In this document: piece after piece, positions 52,989 to 63,100 of the stretch
How the letters are laid out: every line of letters begins with the position of its first letter
How positions within the stretch are numbered: the stretch's first letter is position 1
Source: Bacteroidota bacterium
GTDB taxonomy: Bacteria; Bacteroidota; Bacteroidia; AKYH767-A; 2013-40CM-41-45
Direction of reading: 5' to 3'
Assembly: GCA_016720935.1 (NCBI GenBank)
Contig: JADKJP010000007.1
Location: 372,001 to 436,000 of the forward strand
Length of the DNA stretch: 64,000 bases
The notes under the pieces: generated by a model
Seen by the model: only the letters and a program-made list of their open reading frames with translations
Databases searched by the model: none
Told to the model about the DNA's origin: nothing
Translations under genes and position numbers: made by a program

Positions 52989-54374
52989 ATGACTAAGAGT
53001 TCTTCAAAAAAAGTTTGTGATACAGTTCTCGATGCCATCGGAAACACACCGATGATTCGTTTGAATCATGTTGTAGCCGGTGTGAAAGCTACTGTGTATG
53101 CAAAAGTTGAAACCTTCAATCCTGGAAATTCTATCAAAGACAGAATGGCCTTAAAAATGATTGAGGATGCTGAAAAATCAGGACAACTTAAACCCGGCGG
53201 TACCATTATCGAAGGAACTTCCGGCAATACAGGGATGGGGCTTGCCATTGCAGCAATTGTAAAAGGTTATAAATGCATCTTCACAACCACCGATAAGCAA
53301 TCCAAAGAAAAAGTTGACGCATTGAGAGCATTTGGCGCTGAGGTTATTGTTTGTCCTACGAATGTTGAACCTGAAGATCCCCGCTCCTATTATTCTGTTG
53401 CAGCGCGTCTGAATAAAGAAATCGCTAATTCTTTTTATCCTAACCAATACGATAACCTCAGTAACCGTCAGGCACATTACGAACAAACCGGTCCTGAAAT
53501 CTGGGATCAGACAGATGGCAAAATTACACATCTTGTCGTTGGCGCTGGTACCGGTGGAACTATCTGTGGTACCGGAAAATTTTTAAAGGAAAAAAATCCG
53601 AATGTGAAAATCTGGGGTATTGATACTTACGGATCAGTATTGAAAGTTTTCCGTGATACTGGAAAGATGGATAAAAATGAAATATATCCATACGTCACAG
53701 AAGGAATTGGTGAAGATTTTATCCCAAAGAATTACGATTTCGGAATCATAGATCATTTTGAAAAAGTAACTGATAAAGATGCCGCCCTGATGACCAGGGA
53801 AATTGTTCAGAAGGAAGGGATTTGGGTAGGAAATTCTGCCGGCTCAGCTGTAGCCGGATTGCTTCAGTTAAAAGATCAGCTCACTGAAAAGGATGTAGTC
53901 GTGATCATTTTTCATGATCATGGTACTCGTTACATCGCCAAGATTTTCAACGACGAATGGATGCGTAAAATGGGTTATCTTGATAAAAAAGGTATGACCG
54001 CTCAGGATCTGGTCAGTTCTCGCAAGAATGCAGATCTGATGACTATTGAAAAATCGGATACCATTGGCAACGCACTAAAGTTGATCACCGATTATAATTT
54101 TTCGCAAATTCCTGTTACATCCGGAGATCGGATTATTGGTTCCATTTATGAAAATCTGGTCTTCAACCGCATCATGGAAAATCCCAATGCTAAAAATGAT
54201 CCGGTCGAATCAATCATGCAGGAAGCGCTTCCCTTTGTCGACATCACAACTCCATTGGATACATTATCGAAAATGATTTCAATGGATCGCAGTGCTGTTT
54301 TGGTAAAAGATTTCAAAGCTAACAGGAGCTATATTATTACACGCAGCGATATCGCTGAGGCCCTTGCTCGCTAA
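52989..54374 (+). CDS. Cystathionine beta-synthase
   Basis: 461 residues. The PLP domain (~1-325) has NPGNSIKDRMALKM with the PLP lysine, EGTSGNTGMGLA, GAGTGGTICGTGKFLKE and VIIFHDHGTRYIAKIFND. Two C-terminal CBS domains follow (~335-461: TIGNALKLITDYNFSQIPVT, LSKMISMDRSAVLVKD). The enzyme joins homocysteine and serine to cystathionine in trans-sulfuration. The presence of a CBS pair favours this over cysteine synthase. It has no haem domain, as usual in bacteria. Two small hairpins precede it. Confidence 0.93.
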   Translation: MTKSSSKKVCDTVLDAIGNTPMIRLNHVVAGVKATVYAKVETFNPGNSIKDRMALKMIEDAEKSGQLKPGGTIIEGTSGNTGMGLAIAAIVKGYKCIFTTTDKQSKEKVDALRAFGAEVIVCPTNVEPEDPRSYYSVAARLNKEIANSFYPNQYDNLSNRQAHYEQTGPEIWDQTDGKITHLVVGAGTGGTICGTGKFLKEKNPNVKIWGIDTYGSVLKVFRDTGKMDKNEIYPYVTEGIGEDFIPKNYDFGIIDHFEKVTDKDAALMTREIVQKEGIWVGNSAGSAVAGLLQLKDQLTEKDVVVIIFHDHGTRYIAKIFNDEWMRKMGYLDKKGMTAQDLVSSRKNADLMTIEKSDTIGNALKLITDYNFSQIPVTSGDRIIGSIYENLVFNRIMENPNAKNDPVESIMQEALPFVDITTPLDTLSKMISMDRSAVLVKDFKANRSYIITRSDIAEALAR

Positions 54375-54429
54375 TTCGTTTCAGGTTTACTTATCGTATC
54401 CTTAACTGGTATGTAAATGACAGCATAGG

Positions 54430-55230
54430 ATGTTTACAACATCGGATCAACTTGGGAGAACATTAAAATTTCAATCTTCTCCTTCAAGAATCGTATCACT
54501 GGTTCCCTCTCAAACAGAACTCTTGTACGACCTGGGACTGGAATTTGAAGTCGTCGGTATCACTAAATTCTGTATTCATCCTCAACAGTGGCATCATTCA
54601 AAAACCAGGGTCGGTGGAACGAAGCAACTGGATCTGGATAAAATAAGATCCCTTCAACCGGATTTGATAATCGGTAACAAGGAAGAAAACGATCAGGAGC
54701 AAGTGCAGCAATTGATGCAGGAGTTTCCGGTCTGGATGAGTGATATATACAATCTGAACGATGCCTGTCAGATGATTGGTACACTTGGTCAGCTACTTGG
54801 AAAAAAAAGTTCATCGGAAAGCATGATTCGAGGAATCGTCGATTCATTTAAGGAGCTTGAAAACTCCCGACCAAAAACTCTGGCAAAAACGGCCTATCTG
54901 ATCTGGAAAGAACCCTGGATGGTTGCAGGACAGAACACATTCATCAACGATATGCTTGAAAGATGTGGATTTGAAAATGCATTTTCAGGACAACTACGCT
55001 ATCCCGAAACCAATCCTGAGGAATTACTTCAATTGAAACCGGACTTAATTTTGTTGTCATCTGAACCCTATCCATTTAAAGAAAAGGAGCTACAGCTCAT
55101 GAAAGAACTGATACCGGAGGCAGAAGTCCTTCTGGTAGACGGGGAGGCATTTTCATGGTATGGATCACGTTTACTGAAAGCTCCTGAATATTTCAAAACA
55201 CTTTTCTTACAAATCAATTCTGCTTCGTAA
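54430..55230 (+). CDS. BtuF-like helical-backbone metal receptor, apparently cytoplasmic
   Basis: 266 residues similar to cobalamin/iron-siderophore binding proteins: RIVSLVPSQTELLYDLGL, VVGITKFCIHP, VGGTKQLDLDKIRSLQPDLI, MVAGQNTFINDMLERCGFEN and ETNPEELLQLKPDLILLSSE. Unlike BtuF, it has no signal peptide (it starts MFTTSDQLGRT), as often in the Bacteroidetes version. A role in cobalamin or other cofactor handling in the cytosol is inferred. The next gene starts 2 bases downstream. No BtuC/BtuD gene is near. Confidence 0.8.
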   Translation: MFTTSDQLGRTLKFQSSPSRIVSLVPSQTELLYDLGLEFEVVGITKFCIHPQQWHHSKTRVGGTKQLDLDKIRSLQPDLIIGNKEENDQEQVQQLMQEFPVWMSDIYNLNDACQMIGTLGQLLGKKSSSESMIRGIVDSFKELENSRPKTLAKTAYLIWKEPWMVAGQNTFINDMLERCGFENAFSGQLRYPETNPEELLQLKPDLILLSSEPYPFKEKELQLMKELIPEAEVLLVDGEAFSWYGSRLLKAPEYFKTLFLQINSAS

Positions 55231-55232
55231 CT

Positions 55233-57557
55233 TTGAAACTCAACCCCATTCCTAAAAACCATCCTGTGCATACCGCATTCCTGAGAATCTTTATGTTCTC
55301 CGTGCTTTTGTACAGCTCAGCAACAGTACACGCCCAGAAAGTCGGTCTTGTACTTAGCGGAGGTGGTGCACGTGGATTGGCCCATATCGGAGTAATGAAA
55401 GCACTGGAGGAATATGGGATTCCAATTGATTATGTCGCCGGAACATCCGCCGGTTCCATAGTAGGTTGTATGTATGCAATGGGGCTCTCTCCTACTCAGA
55501 TGGATTCTCTTGTACACACAGAAGAGTTTTACAATTGGGCAACCGGAACAATTGATGAAAATTACACCTATTATTTCCGGAAACGGGAGGAAAATGCGTC
55601 CTGGATTAACCTGAAATTTTCTCTTGACTCTATTATCCAAACGACCCTGCCAACAAGTCTGGTGAGCTCTGTTCCGATTGACTATGCGCTGATGCAATAT
55701 ACAGCTCCGGTGATCGCGGCTGCGGATTATAATTTCGATTCTCTGTTTGTTCCGTTTCGCTGTGTGGCTGCGGATATAGAAAACAAGCAAACGGTGATCT
55801 TTAAGGATGGAGACCTGGGAATGGCTGTACGGGCATCTTCAGCCTATCCCTTTTATTTCAGACCCGTTGTGTTTGATGGTAAAATATTATACGATGGAGG
55901 AATGTACAATAACTTTCCTGCGGATGTGATGCTTAAGGATTTTCAACCCGATATCATCATTGGAATTAATTCAGGAGGTAGTACGATGGCCACTTCTGAA
56001 ACAAATATCATTTCACAGATTCGTGCGATGATGACTACGCCAACAAACTTTTCAGTGATTTGTGAAAATGGAATTTTGATCGAACCCAACACGGATAAAT
56101 TCGGCTTGTTCGATTTTGACAATATTGATGGTTTGATAGATGAAGGATACAAAGCTGCCATCGCTCAAATGGAGCGCATTCAGTTCAATATTCAACGTAG
56201 AATTGACAAGGATTCTTTGGAAAGACGGAGAGAAATTTTTCGCGGCAATCTAAAAAGCGTATTAATCGACAATGTGGTGATTGAAGGTATTAACAGTAAA
56301 CAATCTGAATATGTACGCCAGGTATTAAAGCCCTCCTATTCTCCTATTCCTCTCTCCAGACTGAAAGCTGCCTACTTCCAGCTTGTAGCTGATCAGAATA
56401 TCAAGACAATCTTTCCTACTTTGAAATACAACAAGGTGACCGGATTTTACGACATGAAAGTGCGAATCCAAAGGGAAAAAGATCTGATCACCCAATTCGG
56501 AGGAAGTGTTTCTTCCCGCCCAATCAGTGAAGCTTTCATCGGACTTCAATACAATTTGTGGCACAAGAAAGCATACTCCTTCAGTGGGAATTTTTATTTC
56601 GGGAAATTATATACCTCCGGACAGGTCAAAGTCAGGATGGATTCACCGGCCAGAATCCCTTACTTTCTGGAAGCGGCAGCGACCATCAATCAATATGATT
56701 TTTTCCGAAGTAGCAATGATTTCTTCACAGACCAGAAACCCGCTTATATCGTAAAATCAGATCAGGATTATGGATTAAGTCTGGGTTTACCCGCGCGCAA
56801 TAAAGGAAAGATTATTGCCTCTTCGTCCTATTTCAGGATCGCGGATAATTATTATCAAACATCAAATTTCCTGCAGAACGATACCGCTGACAAATCTATT
56901 TTGAAGGGTCTGACAGGTTCACTGGAATTTGAAAGAAACACGCTCAACAGAAAACAATATGCGAATCAGGGGACTTTTCTGAATGTCAGCCTTCGTTATG
57001 TGAACGCAAACGAATACACTATTCCCGGTTCTACTTCGGTCGACAGAAGTTTGCGTGAAGACAATCACCAATGGTTTCAATTGAAAATTGTTTATGAGAA
57101 TTATTACAAAAGAAGAGGGCGAATCAAGCTGGGATTTTACATGGAAGCAGCCGCTTCCGATATTCCATTCCTTGCAAATTACACTTCCACAATCCTAAAC
57201 TCTCCTTCTTTCAATCCTGTTCAGGAAACGAAAACACTTTTTCTCCCAAATTTCCATGCACATAATTTCGCGGGAGCCGGATTAAGAAATGTTATCATGA
57301 TTAAAAACAATCTGGATATGCGACTGGAAGCATACATTTTCCAACCTTACGAGGAATTGGTGCGCACTCCGGATTTAAAGACACAATATGGCGAACCGCT
57401 TTCCAGAAGATATTATATAGGCTCCCTTGGGGCTGTTTTCCATAGCCCATTAGGGCCGGTTGGTGCCTTCCTGAATTATTATGACGATCGTAAAAATCCT
57501 TTTTCTTTCCTCTTCCAACTCGGGTTCCTGATTTATAACAGAAGTGCACTGGATTGA
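55233..57557 (+). CDS. Patatin-like phospholipase fused to a BamA-like outer-membrane domain
   Basis: 774 residues from a TTG at 55233 (an ATG at 55293 would still keep a signal peptide ending VHAQ). The patatin domain (~35-300) has the glycine-rich oxyanion hole SGGGARGLAHIG, the nucleophile GTSAGS and the catalytic aspartate DGGMYNNFPADV. A short linker that may be a POTRA domain (~335-410) leads to a C-terminal 16-strand-type beta-barrel of the Omp85/BamA kind. This is the PlpD/FplA type Vd architecture. A phospholipase A1/A2 acting on the outer surface is expected. It is coupled to the BtuF-like gene. Confidence 0.9.
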   Translation: MKLNPIPKNHPVHTAFLRIFMFSVLLYSSATVHAQKVGLVLSGGGARGLAHIGVMKALEEYGIPIDYVAGTSAGSIVGCMYAMGLSPTQMDSLVHTEEFYNWATGTIDENYTYYFRKREENASWINLKFSLDSIIQTTLPTSLVSSVPIDYALMQYTAPVIAAADYNFDSLFVPFRCVAADIENKQTVIFKDGDLGMAVRASSAYPFYFRPVVFDGKILYDGGMYNNFPADVMLKDFQPDIIIGINSGGSTMATSETNIISQIRAMMTTPTNFSVICENGILIEPNTDKFGLFDFDNIDGLIDEGYKAAIAQMERIQFNIQRRIDKDSLERRREIFRGNLKSVLIDNVVIEGINSKQSEYVRQVLKPSYSPIPLSRLKAAYFQLVADQNIKTIFPTLKYNKVTGFYDMKVRIQREKDLITQFGGSVSSRPISEAFIGLQYNLWHKKAYSFSGNFYFGKLYTSGQVKVRMDSPARIPYFLEAAATINQYDFFRSSNDFFTDQKPAYIVKSDQDYGLSLGLPARNKGKIIASSSYFRIADNYYQTSNFLQNDTADKSILKGLTGSLEFERNTLNRKQYANQGTFLNVSLRYVNANEYTIPGSTSVDRSLREDNHQWFQLKIVYENYYKRRGRIKLGFYMEAAASDIPFLANYTSTILNSPSFNPVQETKTLFLPNFHAHNFAGAGLRNVIMIKNNLDMRLEAYIFQPYEELVRTPDLKTQYGEPLSRRYYIGSLGAVFHSPLGPVGAFLNYYDDRKNPFSFLFQLGFLIYNRSALD

Positions 57558-57614
57558 CCGGGAAATGATTAAACTTTCCGCAAATTCATTTGTTATCTAA
57601 TAAAACAAAAAATT

Positions 57615-58133
57615 ATGTTCATGTTAATCACACTGCTATCCCTTCTCAGCGATGCATCTCAAAATGTTTATTCATTTAAGGTGAAAGATATAAGCGGTAA
57701 GGAAATCAGCCTGGATCAATATCAGGGAAAAAAAATACTGATCGTAAATACTGCATCTTCTTGTGGATATACTCCGCAATACGAAGGTTTAGAAAAACTT
57801 TATGAAGAACAAAAAGACAAATTGGTGATCATTGCTTTTCCTGCCAATAATTTCGGTGGACAGGAACCGGGAACCAATGAAGAGATTTCTGCTTTTTGCA
57901 AAAAGAATTATGGAGTTTCATTTCCGGTCATGTCAAAAATTTCAGTAAAAGGAGAAAATATGGATCCGCTTTTCAAATGGCTGACTTCTCAGACAAACCC
58001 TGATTTTACAGGTGATATCAACTGGAACTTCGAGAAATTCCTTATTGATGAACATGGAAATCTTGTGCATCGTTTTCGTTCTAAAGTTACCCCTGATAAT
58101 CCATCCTTACTCGAGGCAATTCTGAAAAAATAA
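57615..58133 (+). CDS. Glutathione peroxidase-family peroxidase
   Basis: 172 residues. A hydrophobic N-terminus (MFMLITLLSLLSDASQ) may be a signal peptide. The peroxidatic cysteine lies in TASSCGYTPQY, with NNFGGQEPG and the tryptophan motif INWNFEKFL. In this family the segment before FGGQEPG is often PCNQ; here it reads PANN, so that cysteine is absent and thioredoxin-type recycling must use another residue or another reductant. It is transcribed alone. Confidence 0.92.
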   Translation: MFMLITLLSLLSDASQNVYSFKVKDISGKEISLDQYQGKKILIVNTASSCGYTPQYEGLEKLYEEQKDKLVIIAFPANNFGGQEPGTNEEISAFCKKNYGVSFPVMSKISVKGENMDPLFKWLTSQTNPDFTGDINWNFEKFLIDEHGNLVHRFRSKVTPDNPSLLEAILKK

Positions 58134-58169
58134 GATCAGGAATTTTTCTGTTTCACCGGAAATCTTCAA

Positions 58170-58808
58170 TCATTCTACTTCACCTTTTATTAATCGAACT
58201 CTGCATCCGAGAATAATTCCGGTGATGAGCAGGAGTATGTAAATACAAAAACTGACCAATGGATACCACAGTGAAATAATCAATGGTATTATTGAAACAG
58301 GAATGTAAGTTCGTACCGCTTTACTGTTTTCTTTATATCGCCTCATATCTACAAGAGGAGAAAGGTGTCCTTTTTTCATAGCATATGTACCAAGTGAGTG
58401 AATAATAATTGGGATCAATAACCATGGAATCCCAAACAAAATCATCGCTGTGGAATTCTCAGGGTATTCACCAATCAAACCGGTTGGAAAAGGAACAAAA
58501 CAAACAACCAGGAGATATAAATTATTCAGCCAAAGCATCACATTGTCAACCCGGATAAAAACCCTGAACAAAACATTGTGACTGAACCATAAATTGATTA
58601 CAAATAGAAAACTCAGAATAAAACTGAGAAATTTATTCCTCAATAACCATAGAGCTTCCCACAAGGCATCCGGAGAATGCCCATCTTTGAGTTCGGGGAC
58701 TTTCAAATCAAGAATCAATAAAGTGACAACGATTGCAAATACACCGTCACTTAACATTTCCACTCTTTCATTTTTATAAAACTTCTCCAGAAAGTTCTTG
58801 GGTTCCAT
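58170..58808 (-). CDS. TMEM175-like (DUF1211) membrane protein
   Basis: 212 residues with about six membrane helices. The signature of bacterial TMEM175 potassium channels is near the N-terminus: ERVEMLSDGVFAIVVTLLIL, with the FSDG-type motif here as LSDGVFAI. LWFSHNVLFRVFIRVDNVML is the conserved second part. Bacterial TMEM175 forms a potassium-selective tetramer in the inner membrane; the L for F change at the filter-lining helix is a small departure. The gene is isolated and convergent with the peroxidase gene. Confidence 0.85.
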   Translation of the reverse strand: MEPKNFLEKFYKNERVEMLSDGVFAIVVTLLILDLKVPELKDGHSPDALWEALWLLRNKFLSFILSFLFVINLWFSHNVLFRVFIRVDNVMLWLNNLYLLVVCFVPFPTGLIGEYPENSTAMILFGIPWLLIPIIIHSLGTYAMKKGHLSPLVDMRRYKENSKAVRTYIPVSIIPLIISLWYPLVSFCIYILLLITGIILGCRVRLIKGEVE

Positions 58809-58899
58809 TGGTCACAAATTTTTGAGGGTTTCAAAAAAAATTGGCAACTTGAAAATAGTATCCGACAATGTGTAAGCCAAAATTTCTACATTTATCAAT

Positions 58900-59262
58900 A
58901 TGAAATCTATCCACGATATAAGAAAAGTTGAGAATTTTCACATCCTACTTTGGCTATTGAAGGATTTGTGTTGGGTAAGTTTATCAAAAATGCTGGGCGT
59001 TATCATGATTGCTCCCACCCTGGCGTTCGCCATTTTTATTACCTGGAGAAACAGGTTCGACAAAGCCGAGCTCTTACATAATCTTGCAATTTGTTTCTGG
59101 ATTTGCGCGAATTCCGTGTGGATGATTGGTGAATTTTACTTTGACGATAACACAAGAGGTACAGCGATGTTTTTCTTCGTCGCGGGGTTAATATCTATGG
59201 CTTACTTTTATCTGGTAGAAGATCTGCCCAAAAGACTCAGGAAAAGGCGAAATGGTTCTTGA
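58900..59262 (+). CDS. Small membrane protein of unknown function
   Basis: 120 residues with three hydrophobic helices (~30-50, 63-82, 92-110). Conserved-looking features are LLKDLCWVSL, ITWRNRFDKAELLHNLAICF, WICANSVWMIGEF and an Arg/Lys-rich tail (LPKRLRKRRNGS) predicted to face the cytoplasm. I recognise the pattern as a conserved Bacteroidetes hypothetical family, but its function is unknown. It is divergent from the TMEM175-like gene. Confidence 0.75.
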   Translation: MKSIHDIRKVENFHILLWLLKDLCWVSLSKMLGVIMIAPTLAFAIFITWRNRFDKAELLHNLAICFWICANSVWMIGEFYFDDNTRGTAMFFFVAGLISMAYFYLVEDLPKRLRKRRNGS

Positions 59263-59396
59263 AGACTTGAGTGTCAATGGAAACGTCCAAGAAAAAATCC
59301 ACTTATTTACAAAATTCATGATTTGGTAATGTGATTTTCTTATACTTGTAAGATTAACTTTTCCTCTGATCCCCTTTTTCCACTGCGCAAGATCTT

Positions 59397-59678
59397 ATGG
59401 AAGCAACCTACTTGTACTACCCTGCCCGCAAGGTGTTCAGGATACTTATATCCCAGGAAACTGAAAAAAAGGGATATAAGCTCGTGCATTGGGATGAAAA
59501 AGCAATGTCTTTGATCCTCAGGAAGAATCGATTTATTTTGAGAAGAAGGTTTTTTGAAGTAAAAATTGAACCCTCAGCCGAGAACATCACAAAAGTAATG
59601 GTCAATCAGGTCTACGCTGAAGCTGTTACACCTCAACACGAAAAAGATGTGATTGTGGATATCCTGAAAATATTCTGA
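59397..59678 (+). CDS. Small hypothetical protein
   Basis: 93 residues, charged, no signal or membrane helix. The order of strands and helices (VFRILISQETEKKGY, LVHWDEKAMSLILRK, FEVKIEPSAENITKVMVN, KDVIVDILKIF) suggests a small alpha/beta fold like DUF1499 or a CoxG-type domain, though I cannot assign one. It stands alone, 134 bases after the preceding membrane-protein gene, and ends in a hairpin. Confidence 0.6.
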   Translation: MEATYLYYPARKVFRILISQETEKKGYKLVHWDEKAMSLILRKNRFILRRRFFEVKIEPSAENITKVMVNQVYAEAVTPQHEKDVIVDILKIF

Positions 59679-59700
59679 AGAAGTGTTAAGAACACTTCTT
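59678..59700. terminator. Hairpin between the hypothetical and DUF3467 genes
   Basis: AAGAAGTGTT (59678-59687) pairs with AACACTTCTT (59691-59700) around a three-base loop, 10 bp perfect. There is no good T-run on the plus strand. It overlaps the stop codon region and lies between convergent genes, so it may serve as a weak terminator or RNA stabiliser. Confidence 0.45.
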
Positions 59701-59736
59701 CCCTGAAATCAGCTTGCTTTTTGATCCACCGGAAAT

Positions 59737-60051
59737 TCAGGCCTGAGCTGCTGGACCACCAAAATTCATTGGGATACCAATGCCTTCAGTTTGCTTAATA
59801 GTGCCGTGAACAGCTTCATACTTCGCAATGTTATCCTGCATCGCAGCCAATAAACGTTTTGCATGCTGAGGAGTCAGTAAAATTCTGGACTTCACCTTTG
59901 CCTTAGGAACACCGGGTAACACCTTTACAAAATCAATGACAAATTCAGAATTGCTGTGCGTAATGATCGCCAGGTTGGAATAAATTCCATCTGCAATCTC
60001 TTCAGTCAGTTCAATGTTGAGTTGGTTGGAAGGATTCTGGTTATCGTCCAT
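59737..60051 (-). CDS. DUF3467 protein
   Basis: 104 residues, cytoplasmic. Recognisable family features are QLNIELTEEIADGIYSNLA, FVIDFVKVLPGVPKAKVKSR and RILLTPQHAKRLLAAMQDN. DUF3467 is a small conserved family without known function, often found directly after rpoC in Bacteroidetes. Here it is 121 bases downstream of rpoC, with a strong hairpin between them, so its expression depends on read-through or an own promoter I cannot see. Confidence 0.93.
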   Translation of the reverse strand: MDDNQNPSNQLNIELTEEIADGIYSNLAIITHSNSEFVIDFVKVLPGVPKAKVKSRILLTPQHAKRLLAAMQDNIAKYEAVHGTIKQTEGIGIPMNFGGPAAQA

Positions 60052-60125
60052 GATTGGTTATTTCTTTGTTTTACCAAAGGTCGTAAAAAAATCAATATTC
60101 TAAGCTCTTCCCCATCCTAAAATAA

Positions 60126-60155
60126 AAAGGGTCACTTCTTTCGAAGTGACCCTTT
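60126..60155 (-). terminator. Terminator after rpoC
   Basis: AAAGGGTCACTTC (60126-60138) pairs with GAAGTGACCCTTT (60143-60155), 13 bp, loop TTTC. It is followed on the minus strand by T-rich sequence. It should end most rpoC transcripts before DUF3467. Confidence 0.85.
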
Positions 60156-60172
60156 CTTATTATTTTAAGGGA

Positions 60173-63100
60173 TTAACGGGCTGAAACTTCCTCTTCCTGC
60201 TTGGAAGCCATCAGGAGATCATATTCTTCCTGAGAACCTACAATCAGTCGGTCATACTCACGCAATCCGGTACCTGCAGGAATGAGGTGACCAACAATTA
60301 CGTTTTCTTTCAATCCGAGCAAGTCATCAACTTTTCCGTTGACAGCAGCTTCATTAAGAACTTTCGTTGTTTCCTGGAAGGAAGCAGCGGAAATCCAGCT
60401 CTTCGTATGAAGTGACGCCTGTGTGATACCCTGAAGAATCGGAGAAGATGTCGCCGGAATGGCATCTCTGGCATCAATTGGCTTCTGATCCTTACGCTTC
60501 AACAGTGAATTTTCTTCACGAAGTTTACGCAAAGTAATGATCTGTCCGGCTTTCACTTCTGTAGAATCTCCAGGTTCAAGAACAACTACTTTGTCCATCA
60601 TGGAATCATTCTCTTTCATGAAATCAACACGATCCACGAACTCACGCTCGAGGAATACAGTATCACCCGGATCTTCGATAACCACCTTACGCATCATCTG
60701 ACGAACGATAACTTCAAAGTGCTTGTCATTGATCTTCACACCCTGCAAACGGTATACTTCCTGTACTTCGTTAACGAGGTATTCCTGAACCATTGCTGGT
60801 CCTTTGATCGCAAGGATATCGCTTGGTGTGATTGCTCCGTCTGAAAGTGCATCACCTGCCTTGATAAAGTCATTGTCCTGAACAAGGATGTGTTTGGACA
60901 GCGGTACCAGATACTTCTTGACTTCACCATCACGGGAAGTGATGACTATTTCACGATTACCTCTCTTGATTCCACCGTAAGACACAATACCGTCGATTTC
61001 AGAAACAACAGCAGGATTACTTGGGTTACGTGCTTCGAAGAGTTCAGTTACACGTGGCAGACCACCGGTGATATCACCTGACTTACCGGTTGCACGAGGA
61101 ATCTTTACCAGGATGTCACCGGACTGAATCTTCTGTCCTTTGTTCACCATGATGTGCGCGCCTACCGGAATGTTGTAGCCTTTCACAACTTCCTTCTTCT
61201 CGTCGAGAATCCGGATAGCCGGGTTCTTAGTCTTATCACGAGTTTCGATGATCACCTTCTCCTTGTAACCGGTCTGTTCGTCCGATTCCTCACGGAAAGT
61301 GATACCTTCTTCAATATGTTCGAATTCAATTTTACCAGGGAACTCGGAAAGGATAACCGCATTGTACGGATCCCATTCGCAAATTACAGTTCCTTTCTCC
61401 ACCACATCCCCGGCTTTCACAAACAGTTTAGAACCGTACGGAATGTTTGAAGTCGTTAAAATTGTACCTGTATTGGTATCGACAATTCTGAATTCACCAG
61501 AACGTCCGATAACCAATTCATGAGATTTATTGCCATCCTTGTGTGTTACTGTCTTCACTTCTTCGAACTCCAGTTTACCACTGTATTTCGCTTTCAGTTC
61601 AGATTCGTTGGCACCTTTCTGAGCCACACCACCGACGTGGAACGTACGGAGAGTAAGCTGTGTTCCAGGTTCACCGATGGACTGCGCTGCAATAACACCA
61701 ACCGCTTCACCCTTCTGTACCATTCTACCGGTAGCAAGGTTTCTGCCGTAGCATTTCGCGCACACACCACGATCTGATTCACAAGTAAGAACGGAACGAA
61801 TTTCAACAGTTTCAATCGGCGACTCTTCAATATGAGCAGCGATTTCTTCAGTGAATTCTTTTCCAGATTCAATGATCACTTCACCAGTCAATGGATGATA
61901 GATGGTGTGCAGGGAAACGCGACCAAGAATACGATCGTAGAGTGATTCTACTACTTCTTCATTATTCTTCAATGCTGTTTCCGCAAGACCACGAAGTGTA
62001 CCACAATCTTCATCTGTGATAATCACGTCCTGAGCTACATCCACGAGACGACGTGTGAGGTAACCGGCATCAGCTGTTTTCAAAGCTGTATCGGCAAGAC
62101 CTTTACGCGCACCGTGAGTAGAGATAAAGTACTCAAGGATCGACAGACCTTCTTTAAAGTTAGAAAGGATCGGGTTCTCGATGATTTCTCCTCCGGTGGA
62201 ACCACTCTTTTGTGGTTTCGCCATAAGACCCCGCATACCGCCCAACTGACGAATCTGCTCTTTGGAACCACGGGCTCCGGAGTCAAGCATCATGTAGATC
62301 GAGTTGAAACCTTGTTTGTCAGTCGACAATTGTTTCATCAACGTCTCCGTGATACGTGAACTGGTCCGTGTCCAGATATCAATAATCTGGTTGTAACGTT
62401 CATTATAGGTGATGAATCCCATGTTGTAGTTATTCATCACTTCATCAACTTCAAGATTCGCTTTGCCAATCAATTCGGTTTTCACATCCGGGATTTTTAC
62501 ATCTTCCAGATTGAATGAAAGTCCGCCTTTGAAGGCCATTTTGAATCCGAGATCTTTGATATCATCAAGGAATTTGGCTGTTTGAGCGACACCACATTTC
62601 TTCAATACCTCTCCGATGATGTCACGAAGAGCTTTCTTGGTCAGCAATTGGTTGATGTAACCTGCTGATTCAGGAACAACCTGGTTGAACAATACGCGAC
62701 CAACAGTAGTTTTGATGATCTCTTTCTTGAGTCCGCCATCTTCTGTCAGCACATTTGTCTTCACCTGGATTGGAGCATGGAGTTCAACAATTCCTTCGTT
62801 GAAAGCGATAATCACTTCCTCCGCGGAATAGAACTTCATTCCATCACCCTTCACTTTTACCTTACCATCAGATTTTTTCTCTTTGGTAATGTAATAAAGT
62901 CCAAGAACCATGTCCTGTGAAGGAACGGTAATCGGAGCACCGTTAGCAGGGTTAAGAATGTTATGAGAAGCAAGCATCAGCATTTGGGCTTCCAATACAG
63001 CTGCATGTCCGAGTGGAACGTGCACAGCCATTTGGTCACCGTCAAAGTCAGCGTTGAAAGCCGTACAAACCAAGGGATGCAGCTGGATCGCTTTTCCTTC

